This document shows positions 1 to 5,615 of a DNA stretch of 6,776 nucleotides, in pieces (the first letter of the stretch is position 1; every line of letters begins with the position of its first letter). The notes beneath the pieces are model-generated. The model was not told the origin of the DNA and made no database searches. It saw nothing but the letters and a program-made list of their open reading frames with translations. This stretch comes from a bacterium. GTDB taxonomy: Bacteria > Bacillota > Clostridia > Oscillospirales > Acutalibacteraceae. The position numbers were made by a program, and so were the translations under genes. The DNA lies in contig JAHKXX010000079.1 in the NCBI GenBank assembly GCA_020627425.1, forward strand, positions 1 through 6,776, read 5' to 3'.

Positions 1-1
1 A

Positions 2-70
2 TACGGCAAGGACAGCCCTGCTTATGTAGAAAAGTATGTAAAGGAAATAAGCAGCGCCCTGAAGGGATAA
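2..70 (+). CDS. C-terminal end of an unidentified protein (5' end outside window)
   Basis: The frame starting at position 2 is open for 22 codons and stops at TAA 68-70. The visible C-terminus begins YGKDSPAYVEKY and ends SSALKG. It is lysine-rich, charged and probably helical. A terminator hairpin follows 20 bases after the stop, which supports this being a true gene end. The family cannot be told from so short a tail. The gene converges on the minus-strand gene at 413-1045. Confidence 0.6.
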   Translation, partial: YGKDSPAYVEKYVKEISSALKG

Positions 71-90
71 AATCAAGGCATTAACAAAAA

Positions 91-126
91 AAGGACTGTC
101 GCGTCTTAAAAAATGCGATAGTCCTT
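91..126. terminator. Bidirectional rho-independent terminator
   Basis: Arms 91-102 (AAGGACTGTCGC) and 115-126 (GCGATAGTCCTT) form a 12-bp stem with one G-T wobble around a 12-base A-rich loop. On the minus strand the stem is followed by a run of seven T residues (complement of 86-92), a strong terminator for leftward transcripts. On the plus strand the tail is only AATTATATTT, which is weaker but suits the end of the gene stopping at 70. Its position between convergent genes fits a shared terminator, although the minus-strand gene stops almost 290 bases away. Confidence 0.8.
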
Positions 127-134
127 AATTATAT

Positions 135-153
135 TTGCCTCTCATTCAGGCAA
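135..153. other. Small hairpin next to the terminator
   Basis: TTGCCT at 135-140 pairs perfectly with AGGCAA at 148-153 around a 7-base loop. No T-run follows on either strand, so it is not a convincing terminator. It may be chance or may belong to the hairpin-rich stretch that starts at 187. Confidence 0.3.
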
Positions 154-186
154 TGGAGTTATCTTAAGAAATCATAAAAGATTCGC

Positions 187-204
187 CCGCCTTTGTAAAG
201 GCGG
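187..204. other. GC-rich 7-8 bp hairpin
   Basis: CCGCCTTT at 187-194 and AAAGGCGG at 197-204 are perfect inverted repeats, giving 7 bp around a TGTA loop. On the minus strand the stem is followed by GCGAATCTTTTATG, so it might act as a weak leftward terminator for the gene at 413-1045. The T-run is short and displaced, so this is a possibility only. It is the first of a run of perfect hairpins in the gene-free stretch 127-412. Confidence 0.5.
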
Positions 205-216
205 CGGAGTCCAGAG

Positions 217-260
217 GGCGCGGGTGTCCGGCGGACACCTCTGCCGAAGGCAGAAGCGCC
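217..260. other. Compact three-way-junction structured element
   Basis: Three perfect stems nest with almost no unpaired bases. The closing stem is GGCGC 217-221 with GCGCC 256-260. Inside it are GGTGTCC 223-229 with GGACACC 233-239 (loop GGC), and TCTGCC 240-245 with GGCAGA 249-254 (loop GAA). Only positions 222 and 255 are unpaired at the junction. An alternative pairing of CAGAG 212-216 with CTCTG 239-243 also exists. The bases are clearly self-complementary; function is unknown. It could be part of an intergenic repeat or miniature mobile element, of which gut clostridia carry many, or a structured RNA. No coding frame explains it. Confidence 0.55.
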
Positions 261-315
261 GACCGAACCGGCAGGCGAGACCTTCCCCCTTGTAGCGGTT
301 AGTATAAAATGTGCC

Positions 316-335
316 TCGCTGCCGTAAGGCAGCGA
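316..335. other. 8-bp hairpin with GTAA tetraloop
   Basis: TCGCTGCC 316-323 and GGCAGCGA 328-335 form a perfect 8-bp stem closed by GTAA, a GNRA-type loop on the plus strand. On the minus strand the stem is followed by GGCACATTTTATAC, so it could help end leftward transcription from the gene at 413-1045, whose stop is about 80 bases away. The T-run is not directly next to the stem, so this is tentative. The rest of 336-412 shows no gene and no further strong stem. Confidence 0.5.
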
Positions 336-412
336 ACCTGAAACCTTAAGTTGATGACATTGCCCTTCATGGATGTGCCGGGCGCAGCAAGGCGGAGGGG
401 TTTCACTGATTC

Positions 413-1045
413 TTACAGCTTAGAATATCCGAAGCTGTTTACAAGTGCCTCTAATTTTTCACCGCGCTCACAAATAGGGCAGCGGTTCGGCTTAAAGCTT
501 TGATAATCGCCGAGGCTGTTCGGGTCGAATATAGAGTGTACGGGGTAGTTATCACACTCCTCAACTGTTGCGAATATAGCGCCGACGCCCACGACTGTAC
601 CGCCATAGTAGGTTATCGCGTCAATAGCCGCGAGAGCGCTCTTACCCGTAGTAACGGAAGCAGCCAGAACGAGGACGTGCTTACCGTTTATCATATGGAC
701 AAGGTTATCGCGGAAAATAAGCTGACCGCCGTTGATATATTCGGGAGTAGCGACATAGATGGCTCTGCTGGCGTTCAGGTTTACATAGCCCTCTGTTGTG
801 AGCATTTCCGCCATACAAGTAGCTATTACCTCCATACCGTCTATACACAGTATCGTATCTATTATGTTATTGTTGAAATACTGTATAAGCTCCGATGCCG
901 ATGCCTTCGCCTCGGACAGCAGCATTTTTTGTTTAGTAACATCAATGAAGTAATTTGTATGGCTATGCATCGTAGCAAAGTGTCCCTTACGAACCCGCAA
1001 AAAAACGTCCTTATTCTTCGATCTGATCTTTGATTCTTCCGTCAT
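413..1045 (-). CDS. Type I phosphoribosyltransferase-family protein (orotate phosphoribosyltransferase-like)
   Basis: This 210-residue cytosolic protein resembles the clostridial group usually labelled orotate phosphoribosyltransferase. The core strand-loop-helix lies at residues 124-140 (VLVLAASVTTGKSA), followed by YYGGTVVGVGAIF at 146-158, matching the PRPP-binding region of type I PRTases. Canonical family members have two acidic residues in that loop (VDDVxTTG); here the positions read A128-A129-S130, while TTG 132-134 is kept. The C-terminus has a CPIC pair (189-192). ATG 1043-1045 is preceded by AAGGAGG (complement of 1055-1061) nine bases away, so the start is firm. The gene stands alone, divergent from the regulator at 1599. 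Classical PyrE activity is uncertain because of the altered loop; a salvage PRTase or a regulatory PRPP or nucleotide binder is possible. Confidence 0.85.
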   Translation of the reverse strand: MTEESKIRSKNKDVFLRVRKGHFATMHSHTNYFIDVTKQKMLLSEAKASASELIQYFNNNIIDTILCIDGMEVIATCMAEMLTTEGYVNLNASRAIYVATPEYINGGQLIFRDNLVHMINGKHVLVLAASVTTGKSALAAIDAITYYGGTVVGVGAIFATVEECDNYPVHSIFDPNSLGDYQSFKPNRCPICERGEKLEALVNSFGYSKL

Positions 1046-1084
1046 TGTCTGTTTCCTCCTTCTAGAGTAGTATTATCCACTCCT

Positions 1085-1113
1085 ATCCTACCACAATCCT
1101 CCTCACCAGTCAA
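1085..1113 (-). promoter_or_regulatory. Predicted sigma-A promoter for the phosphoribosyltransferase-like gene
   Basis: On the minus strand, TTGACT (complement of 1108-1113, 5 of 6 consensus) is followed by exactly 17 bases and TAGGAT (complement of 1085-1090, 4 of 6). The predicted transcript start near 1078 gives a leader of about 33 bases carrying the AAGGAGG site. The -35 box overlaps the left edge of repeat copy A. A nearby TGGATAAT (complement of about 1065-1072) is an alternative -10 but has no matching -35. Confidence 0.55.
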
Positions 1114-1295
1114 CCCGGTGCCCGGGTGCGGCGGAGTGCCTCCGCGGTCGATTCGCGGCAGCGTGACGCTGCACCCAAATCCGCGCACTCGAGTCAGTAT
1201 TACCCACCGACTTCGTTGGCACGCGTACGAGCGGGGTTTATTGTCCCTCTCCTTCCGCGCCACAGCACACAGGGTGCTGCTTGACGCTGCTTTGA
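1111..1295. repeat. Structured intergenic repeat, copy A
   Basis: Copy A shares with copy B (about 270 bases downstream) the 17-mer CGCGCACTCGAGTCAGT at 1182-1198, then TTACC, ACGCGT at 1221-1226, GGTTTA.TGTCCCT and the end CGCTGCTTTGA at 1285-1295. Perfect stems with three-base loops are ACCCGG/CCGGGT (1113-1127), GCGGAG/CTCCGC (1131-1145) and GCAGCG/CGCTGC (1158-1172). A further stem is CAGCAC/GTGCTG (1263-1279). The third and last hairpins fall in segments absent from copy B. It lies between two divergent promoters and in neither predicted mRNA. The family is not recognised. The 93 bases before copy B (1296-1388) are AT-rich and show nothing convincing. Confidence 0.7.
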
Positions 1296-1388
1296 TGTGA
1301 AAATAAGTGTATTTGTCTTTTCTGCTTGGTGTATCACACTAAATCGCGTTACTTGCACCTATTCCAAAACATCCAGAATTATTTTACA

Positions 1389-1541
1389 CCAACCCCGGGC
1401 GGTCGACTCTCTCTTTTGCCGCACGGCGGCGCAGTGCCTGCGCTCTCAATTCGCGCACTCGAGTCAGTGTTACCGCCTACTTTTTTTGCACGCGTGCGAA
1501 TCCGGTTTAATGTCCCTTTTTTTCGCGTCACGCTGCTTTGA
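1389..1541. repeat. Structured intergenic repeat, copy B
   Basis: This shorter, diverged partner of copy A has the same orientation. Shared blocks are CGCGCACTCGAGTCAGT at 1452-1468, the palindrome GCACGCGTGC at 1488-1497, GGTTTAATGTCCCT, and CGCTGCTTTGA at 1531-1541. Its hairpin GCGCAG/CTGCGC (1429-1443, loop TGC) sits where copy A has GCGGAG/CTCCGC (loop TGC): the fourth base pair is swapped from G-C to C-G. An additional stem, ATTCGC just before the shared 17-mer with GCGAAT near 1496-1501, has a looser counterpart in copy A. Its right end runs straight into the promoter of the gene at 1599. Confidence 0.7.
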
Positions 1542-1566
1542 CATTGTATGGAAAGTAGTGTATAAT
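1538..1566 (+). promoter_or_regulatory. Perfect-consensus sigma-A promoter driving the regulator-aminotransferase operon
   Basis: TTGACA at 1538-1543, a 17-base spacer and TATAAT at 1561-1566 match the housekeeping consensus at all 12 positions with ideal spacing. The predicted start near 1573 leaves a leader of about 26 bases, too short for a riboswitch or T-box. The first bases of the -35 box belong to the conserved right end of repeat copy B. So strong a core promoter suggests that control, if any, is by repression. Confidence 0.9.
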
Positions 1567-1598
1567 GGGAGTACATATGAAAAAGGAGGCAGTCAGTT

Positions 1599-2084
1599 AT
1601 GGATAAGCTATTGGAATTACTCGAAAAAAACCCTGAATTTTCTGCGGCGCAGCTTGCGTCTATGCTCGGAGAGAGCGAAGAGAGCGTCAGGAAAAGAATT
1701 GAGTCCTATAAGGAAAAAGGAATACTCAAGGGCACAAAGTCCCTGATAAACTGGGATAAGGTACCGGGCTCCGGCGTGTGGGCGCTTATAGAGCTTAAAG
1801 TTACACCTCAGCCCGAGACAGGCTTTGACGATACCGCAAAGATCGTTATGAGCTATGAAAACGTAGAAAACGTATACCTTGCCGCATCGTCACGCTATGA
1901 CCTGATGGCACTTGTAAGGGGAGAGACGATACAGGAAATAGCAGAGTTTGTTTCCAAGAGACTGTCTACCCTAGACGCGGTAATAGGTACGGCTACAAAC
2001 TTTGTCCTTACAAGATATAAGGAGGGCGGTGTAGCCTTTTATGACGACGAAACAGAAGATGAACAAAGGAGCCTGATGATGTGA
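1599..2084 (+). CDS. Lrp/AsnC-family transcriptional regulator
   Basis: This 161-residue cytosolic DNA-binding protein has the usual two-part build. A winged helix-turn-helix covers roughly residues 3-50: FSAAQLASMLGESEESVRKRI is the HTH and GILKGTKSLINWDKV the wing. A ligand-sensing RAM domain spans about 62-140, with SSRYDLMALVRG at 97-108 in the place of the family's G-YD effector-site loop. The length is typical. ATG 1599 follows AAGGAGG (1583-1589) by nine bases. The C-terminus is acidic, ends in MM, and overlaps the aminotransferase start by four bases, so translational coupling is likely. Family members bind amino acids and commonly regulate themselves and an adjacent enzyme. Control of its own promoter and the downstream aminotransferase is therefore inferred; the ligand is unknown. 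Confidence 0.92.
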   Translation: MDKLLELLEKNPEFSAAQLASMLGESEESVRKRIESYKEKGILKGTKSLINWDKVPGSGVWALIELKVTPQPETGFDDTAKIVMSYENVENVYLAASSRYDLMALVRGETIQEIAEFVSKRLSTLDAVIGTATNFVLTRYKEGGVAFYDDETEDEQRSLMM

Positions 2085-3250
2085 CGGACTATACAAAACT
2101 GCTGAACAGCAAGGTACAAAACCTGAAGCCCTCGGGCATCAGAAGATTTTTTGATATAGCAAACGAGATGGATCATGTTATCTCGCTGAGTATAGGCGAG
2201 CCGGACTTTACTACTCCGTGGCACGTCAGACAGGAGGGTATAGAATCCCTTCGCCGCGGAAAAACATGGTACTCTCCGAACAGAGGCTTTTCGGAGCTGA
2301 GAGAACAGATCTCAAAATATTTTGCACGCAGATTTTCTGTGGAATATGACCCCGGCGATGAAGTAGTTGTTACAGTCGGCGGCTCCGAGGCTATAGACCT
2401 GTGTCTGCGCGCTATAGTGGAGCAGGGCGACGAGGTAATTATCCCCCAGCCCTCCTTTGTCTGCTATGAGCCGCTGACGGTTATGGCTGACGGTACCCCC
2501 GTGATAATCGAAACAAAGGCAGAGGATGGCTTCCGCCTGACTGCAAAGGATCTGGAGGCACATATAACTCCCAAGACCAAGCTGCTCATACTTCCCTTCC
2601 CGAATAACCCCACGGGTGCGGTCATGAGAAGAGAGCATTTAGAGGAAATAGCAAAGGTAGTAGAAAAGCACAATATCCTTGTCCTGTCCGACGAGATATA
2701 CGGCGAGCTCACCTACGGCAGAGAGAAACATATATCCTTTGCGAGTCTTAAGGGTATGAAGGAGCGCACCATAGTAGTAAACGGCTTTTCAAAGTCCTAC
2801 GCTATGACGGGCTGGAGACTCGGCTATGCTTTAGGTCCCAAGGAAGTTATCGACCAGATGACAAAGCTTCACCAGTACGGTATCATGAGTGCTCCGACTA
2901 CCGCGCAGTATGCCGCTATAGAGGCACTGAAGAACGGAGACAAGGACATAGAGCGGATGAGAGAGGAATACGATGTCCGCCGCCGTCTGATAGTTGACGA
3001 ATTCTGCCGTATGGGACTTACCTGCTTCGAGCCGGAGGGCGCGTTCTATGTGTTCCCGAGTATACAGGTGTCGGGTATGTCCAGCGAGGATTTCTGTGAA
3101 AAGCTGATATATGCTCAGCACGTTGCTATTGTGCCGGGTACGGCGTTCGGCGACTGCGGCGAGGGCTTTGCGAGGGTGTCCTACTCCTATTCGCTGAAGC
3201 ACATAAAACAGGCACTGGAAAGCATGGAAAGATTTTTAGACGAGCTTTAA
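2081..3250 (+). CDS. PLP-dependent class I aminotransferase, PatA-like
   Basis: This 389-residue cytosolic enzyme transfers an amino group from an amino acid to a 2-keto acid using pyridoxal phosphate. Fold-type I residues are all present: N176 in NNPTG, D204 and Y207 in SDEIY, the Schiff-base lysine K238 in NGFSKSYAMTGWRLGY, and R365 near the C-terminus for the substrate carboxylate. The N-terminal SGIRRFFDIANE and ISLSIGEPDF and the late GAFYVFPSI resemble Bacillus subtilis PatA, an aromatic / N-acetyl-diaminopimelate-type aminotransferase; the exact substrate cannot be read here. It starts at GTG 2081, sharing GTGA with the stop of the regulator, and AAAGGAG (2065-2071) sits nine bases upstream. 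Expression is probably coupled to the regulator. Confidence 0.93.
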   Translation: MTDYTKLLNSKVQNLKPSGIRRFFDIANEMDHVISLSIGEPDFTTPWHVRQEGIESLRRGKTWYSPNRGFSELREQISKYFARRFSVEYDPGDEVVVTVGGSEAIDLCLRAIVEQGDEVIIPQPSFVCYEPLTVMADGTPVIIETKAEDGFRLTAKDLEAHITPKTKLLILPFPNNPTGAVMRREHLEEIAKVVEKHNILVLSDEIYGELTYGREKHISFASLKGMKERTIVVNGFSKSYAMTGWRLGYALGPKEVIDQMTKLHQYGIMSAPTTAQYAAIEALKNGDKDIERMREEYDVRRRLIVDEFCRMGLTCFEPEGAFYVFPSIQVSGMSSEDFCEKLIYAQHVAIVPGTAFGDCGEGFARVSYSYSLKHIKQALESMERFLDEL

Positions 3251-3263
3251 GGAAAGCATTACT

Positions 3264-4127
3264 ATGAAAACAGAGATAAACGCCCCGGCAAAGATAAACC
3301 TGTTTTTAGAGATAACGGGAAAACAGCAAAACGGCTACCATACTCTCGATATGATCATGCAATCGGTGTCACTGTGCGATAAACTGTCTGTAGAAGTAAC
3401 AGACGGGTCGGGCAGGATAACAATGTCCTGTGACGACGACGCGGTACCTCTCGGAGAGACTAACACAGCCTACAAAGCTGCTTTCCTCTTTCTGGAGAGT
3501 ATAGGATGCACCGACAGAGATGTGTATGTAGATATAAAAAAGAATATTCCCTCGCAGGCAGGACTTGCAGGCGGCAGCGCGGACGCTGCTGCTGTGCTTG
3601 CCTCGCTGAACAGACTTTTTGACAGCCCACTTGATACCGCAGAGCTTTGCACTATAGGAGAAAGGGTCGGCGCAGACGTGCCGTTTTGTATATGCGGCGG
3701 TACTATGCTGGCTTCGGGAACGGGAACTACACTTTATAGACTAAAGTCTATGCCGCAGTGCAGTATAGTAATTATAAAGCCCGATGTAAGTGTAAGCACT
3801 GCAGAGGCTTATAAAAGATCGGACGAAGTAAAAAGCATGGACAGAAAAAGCTCTGAAGCTATGCTAATGGCAATTAAGCAAAATGATCTTTCTGCTCTTT
3901 GCAGAGAAGTTTATAACAGATTTGAAGAAGTCATGAGCCTTTCGGAAATAGACCGCGTAAAACAGGAACTTTTACAGCGCGGCGCCCTGACTGCGTGCAT
4001 GACGGGCAGCGGCTCGGCTGTTTTCGGGATATTCGATAACAGGGCAGCGGCTGAAAAATGCTGTGAAGAGCTTAAAAATGATTATCCGACGGTAAGCCTT
4101 TGTGTGCCGACGGACGGGGAGTGGTAA
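3264..4127 (+). CDS. ispE: 4-diphosphocytidyl-2-C-methyl-D-erythritol kinase (IspE)
   Basis: IspE phosphorylates the 2-hydroxyl of CDP-methylerythritol with ATP, the fourth step of the MEP isoprenoid pathway, in the cytosol. The 287 residues match the family length. GHMP-kinase features appear in order: PAKINLFL at 8-15 with catalytic K10 and N12; YHTLDMIMQSV at about 25-35; the ATP-binding glycine-rich loop GLAGGSADAA at 100-109; GADVPF at 136-141 with catalytic D138; and the C-terminal TGSGSAVFGIF. All key residues are intact. AAGGAAA (3249-3255) overlaps the preceding stop and precedes ATG 3264 by eight bases. It lies 13 bases after the aminotransferase and one base before the dehydrogenase, so it is co-transcribed, although it shares no pathway with either. 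Confidence 0.97.
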   Translation: MKTEINAPAKINLFLEITGKQQNGYHTLDMIMQSVSLCDKLSVEVTDGSGRITMSCDDDAVPLGETNTAYKAAFLFLESIGCTDRDVYVDIKKNIPSQAGLAGGSADAAAVLASLNRLFDSPLDTAELCTIGERVGADVPFCICGGTMLASGTGTTLYRLKSMPQCSIVIIKPDVSVSTAEAYKRSDEVKSMDRKSSEAMLMAIKQNDLSALCREVYNRFEEVMSLSEIDRVKQELLQRGALTACMTGSGSAVFGIFDNRAAAEKCCEELKNDYPTVSLCVPTDGEW

Positions 4128-4128
4128 G

Positions 4129-5076
4129 GTGAAGATAGTTTTTACCGACAGCGATACGGTCGGAAGAAGCGGAGCAGAGCTTGACAAGCTGAATAAATTC
4201 GGCGAGGTGGTGCTGTATAAGAACACCCTTCCCGAGGAACTTTCAGAGAGGATAGCGGACGCGGATATAGCCCTTTGTAACAAGACTATTTTTTCTGCCG
4301 AAGCTATGAACAAGGCGCCAAGTCTGCGATATATAGGGCTTTTTGCTACGGGCTATAATAATATAGACACAGACTATACAAAAAAGCACGGTATAACCGT
4401 CTGCAACGCAGGCAGCTATTCTACGGACGCAGTAGCCCAGCACACCTTTGCGCTGATACTCAGTCATTACAGCCGTGTGCACGACTACGACAGCTTCACA
4501 AAAAGCGGCGGCTGGATAAAGACAGAGGTCTTTGCCCCGATAATGTATGAGGCACACGAGCTTTCGGGAAAGACTATCGGCATAGTAGGCTACGGCAGTA
4601 TAGGCAGAGCAGTAGCAAAGATAGCCCGTGCGTTTAATATGAGGGTGCTGTGCTACAGCCGCAGCAAAAAAACGGACGAAAACGCAGAGTATACTGACAT
4701 TGACACACTCCTTAGCAGCTCTGATATAGTAACGGTACACTGTCCGCTGAATAAAGAGTCGGAAAAAATGTTTAACAGGGAAGCCTTTTCTAAGTTTAAA
4801 AAGGGCGCTCTGTTTATAAACACCGCACGCGGAGGAGTAGTAGACGAGCAGGCGCTCTGTGACGCGCTGAACAGTGGGCACCTTGGCGCTGCTGCTGTCG
4901 ATACGGTGTGCTTTGAGCCGATGAGGGAGGACTGCCCTCTGCTTCTGGCAAAAAACATAATAATAACGCCGCATATAGCCTGGGCTGACAGGGAGACACT
5001 GTCGCGGCTTATAGATATAGTCATAGGGAACATAGAGGCGTATTTAAGCGGTACGCCGATAAATACAGTAGACTGA
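4129..5076 (+). CDS. D-2-hydroxyacid dehydrogenase (glycerate/hydroxypyruvate reductase-like)
   Basis: This 315-residue cytosolic oxidoreductase interconverts 2-keto acids and D-2-hydroxyacids. The nucleotide-binding motif GYGSIG is at 154-159. The catalytic triad is complete: R234 in NTARGGVVD, E263 in FEP exactly 29 residues later as in SerA-type enzymes, and H282 in PHIAWAD. LFATGYNNID at 71-80 favours the glycerate/hydroxypyruvate reductase branch over SerA, and no ACT domain follows. After the second beta strand the sequence reads CYSRSKK (175-181): the usual NAD-selecting acid is absent and an arginine follows, which suggests NADP(H). GTG 4129 is preferred because GGGGAG (4116-4121) lies seven bases upstream and it leaves a one-base gap after ispE. 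An in-frame GTG at 4102 would overlap ispE and add nine non-family residues. Confidence 0.9.
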   Translation: MKIVFTDSDTVGRSGAELDKLNKFGEVVLYKNTLPEELSERIADADIALCNKTIFSAEAMNKAPSLRYIGLFATGYNNIDTDYTKKHGITVCNAGSYSTDAVAQHTFALILSHYSRVHDYDSFTKSGGWIKTEVFAPIMYEAHELSGKTIGIVGYGSIGRAVAKIARAFNMRVLCYSRSKKTDENAEYTDIDTLLSSSDIVTVHCPLNKESEKMFNREAFSKFKKGALFINTARGGVVDEQALCDALNSGHLGAAAVDTVCFEPMREDCPLLLAKNIIITPHIAWADRETLSRLIDIVIGNIEAYLSGTPINTVD

Positions 5077-5091
5077 AGGGACTGAAGAATA

Positions 5092-5595
5092 ATGGAATTC
5101 GAGCTTGTAAGATGGAGCAACAGCTTTATAGATGATCTTATAGAATCAATGTCGGACAGAAGTCTGCTTGACAGCACCAGAGAAAACTACCCCTATCCCT
5201 TCAGAATGCCGCACGCTGTATACTATATAGAGCAAAGAATACTAAACGACGAGGAAAAACAGTGTTGCAGGGCTATCACAGTAGACGGCAGGGCGGTCGG
5301 CGGTATAGATATACTTATCGGCTCCGATACAGCACAGCACACTGCCGAGTTGCTTATCTGGATAAGAAAGGAATACAGAAGCCACGGTATCGGCAGAAGG
5401 GCAGTAGAGCAGATGTGTAAGTACGCATTTTCTCACTACAGGCTGGACCGTATAGAGGGAAAGATATACCCCTCTAATCCTGCTGCGGAAAAAATGCTGC
5501 ACAAGGTAGGCTTTGAGTATGAGGGGACGCTGAGAAAGGCTGTTACCCTCGGAGACAGGGTGTATGACTGCCGTATAATGTCTGTCATAAAGTAG
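5092..5595 (+). CDS. GNAT-family N-acetyltransferase (RimJ/RimL-like)
   Basis: This 167-residue cytosolic acetyltransferase uses acetyl-CoA to acetylate an amine. The pyrophosphate-binding motif A is RSHGIG at 96-101, preceded by the strand AELLIWI (85-91). The trailing NPAAEKMLHKVGFEYEGTLRKA (129-150) is typical of the RimJ/RimL branch, which includes ribosomal-protein and small-amine acetyltransferases. The substrate cannot be assigned. ATG 5092 lies 15 bases after the dehydrogenase stop; AAGGG at 5076-5080 is a moderate ribosome site at a slightly long 11-base spacing, so translation may be weaker than in its neighbours. It sits inside the co-directional run and is probably co-transcribed. 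Confidence 0.88.
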   Translation: MEFELVRWSNSFIDDLIESMSDRSLLDSTRENYPYPFRMPHAVYYIEQRILNDEEKQCCRAITVDGRAVGGIDILIGSDTAQHTAELLIWIRKEYRSHGIGRRAVEQMCKYAFSHYRLDRIEGKIYPSNPAAEKMLHKVGFEYEGTLRKAVTLGDRVYDCRIMSVIK

Positions 5596-5615
5596 AGAAT
5601 GAAAGGAATGTAGAA

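Noticed and set aside
500..1033. 177-codon plus-strand open frame opposite the phosphoribosyltransferase gene
   Set aside because: It has no family resemblance, is rich in tyrosine, valine and serine as antisense frames are, and lacks a good ribosome site. The minus-strand frame has clear family motifs.
1281..1309. Promoter at the right end of repeat copy A reading toward copy B
   Set aside because: TTGACG is followed 17 bases later by TAAGTG, which matches the -10 consensus at only two positions.
1111..1541. CRISPR array
   Set aside because: Only two diverged copies about 270 bases apart, without short regular repeats or uniform spacers and without cas genes.
1559..1576. TGTA...TACA dyad over the -10 box as an operator for the Lrp-type regulator
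   Set aside because: The arms are only four bases long and largely reflect the TATAAT box; too weak to report as a site.
1042..1746. Several open frames of 60-149 codons across the repeat region on both strands
   Set aside because: They run through GC hairpins and the consensus promoter, have arginine-, serine- and proline-rich low-complexity translations, and overlap the real regulator gene.
4102..4128. Upstream GTG start for the hydroxyacid dehydrogenase
   Set aside because: It would add nine residues that do not fit the family N-terminus and would overlap ispE; GTG 4129 has the better-placed GGGGAG site and begins MKIVFTD as expected.
4243..4974. 243-codon minus-strand open frame and other long antisense frames between 2300 and 5500
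   Set aside because: These are shadows of genes with complete catalytic motifs on the plus strand; their translations resemble no protein family.
5596..5615. T-box or attenuator ahead of hisS
   Set aside because: Firmicute synthetase genes often have one, but the gap is only 20 bases and holds just a ribosome site.
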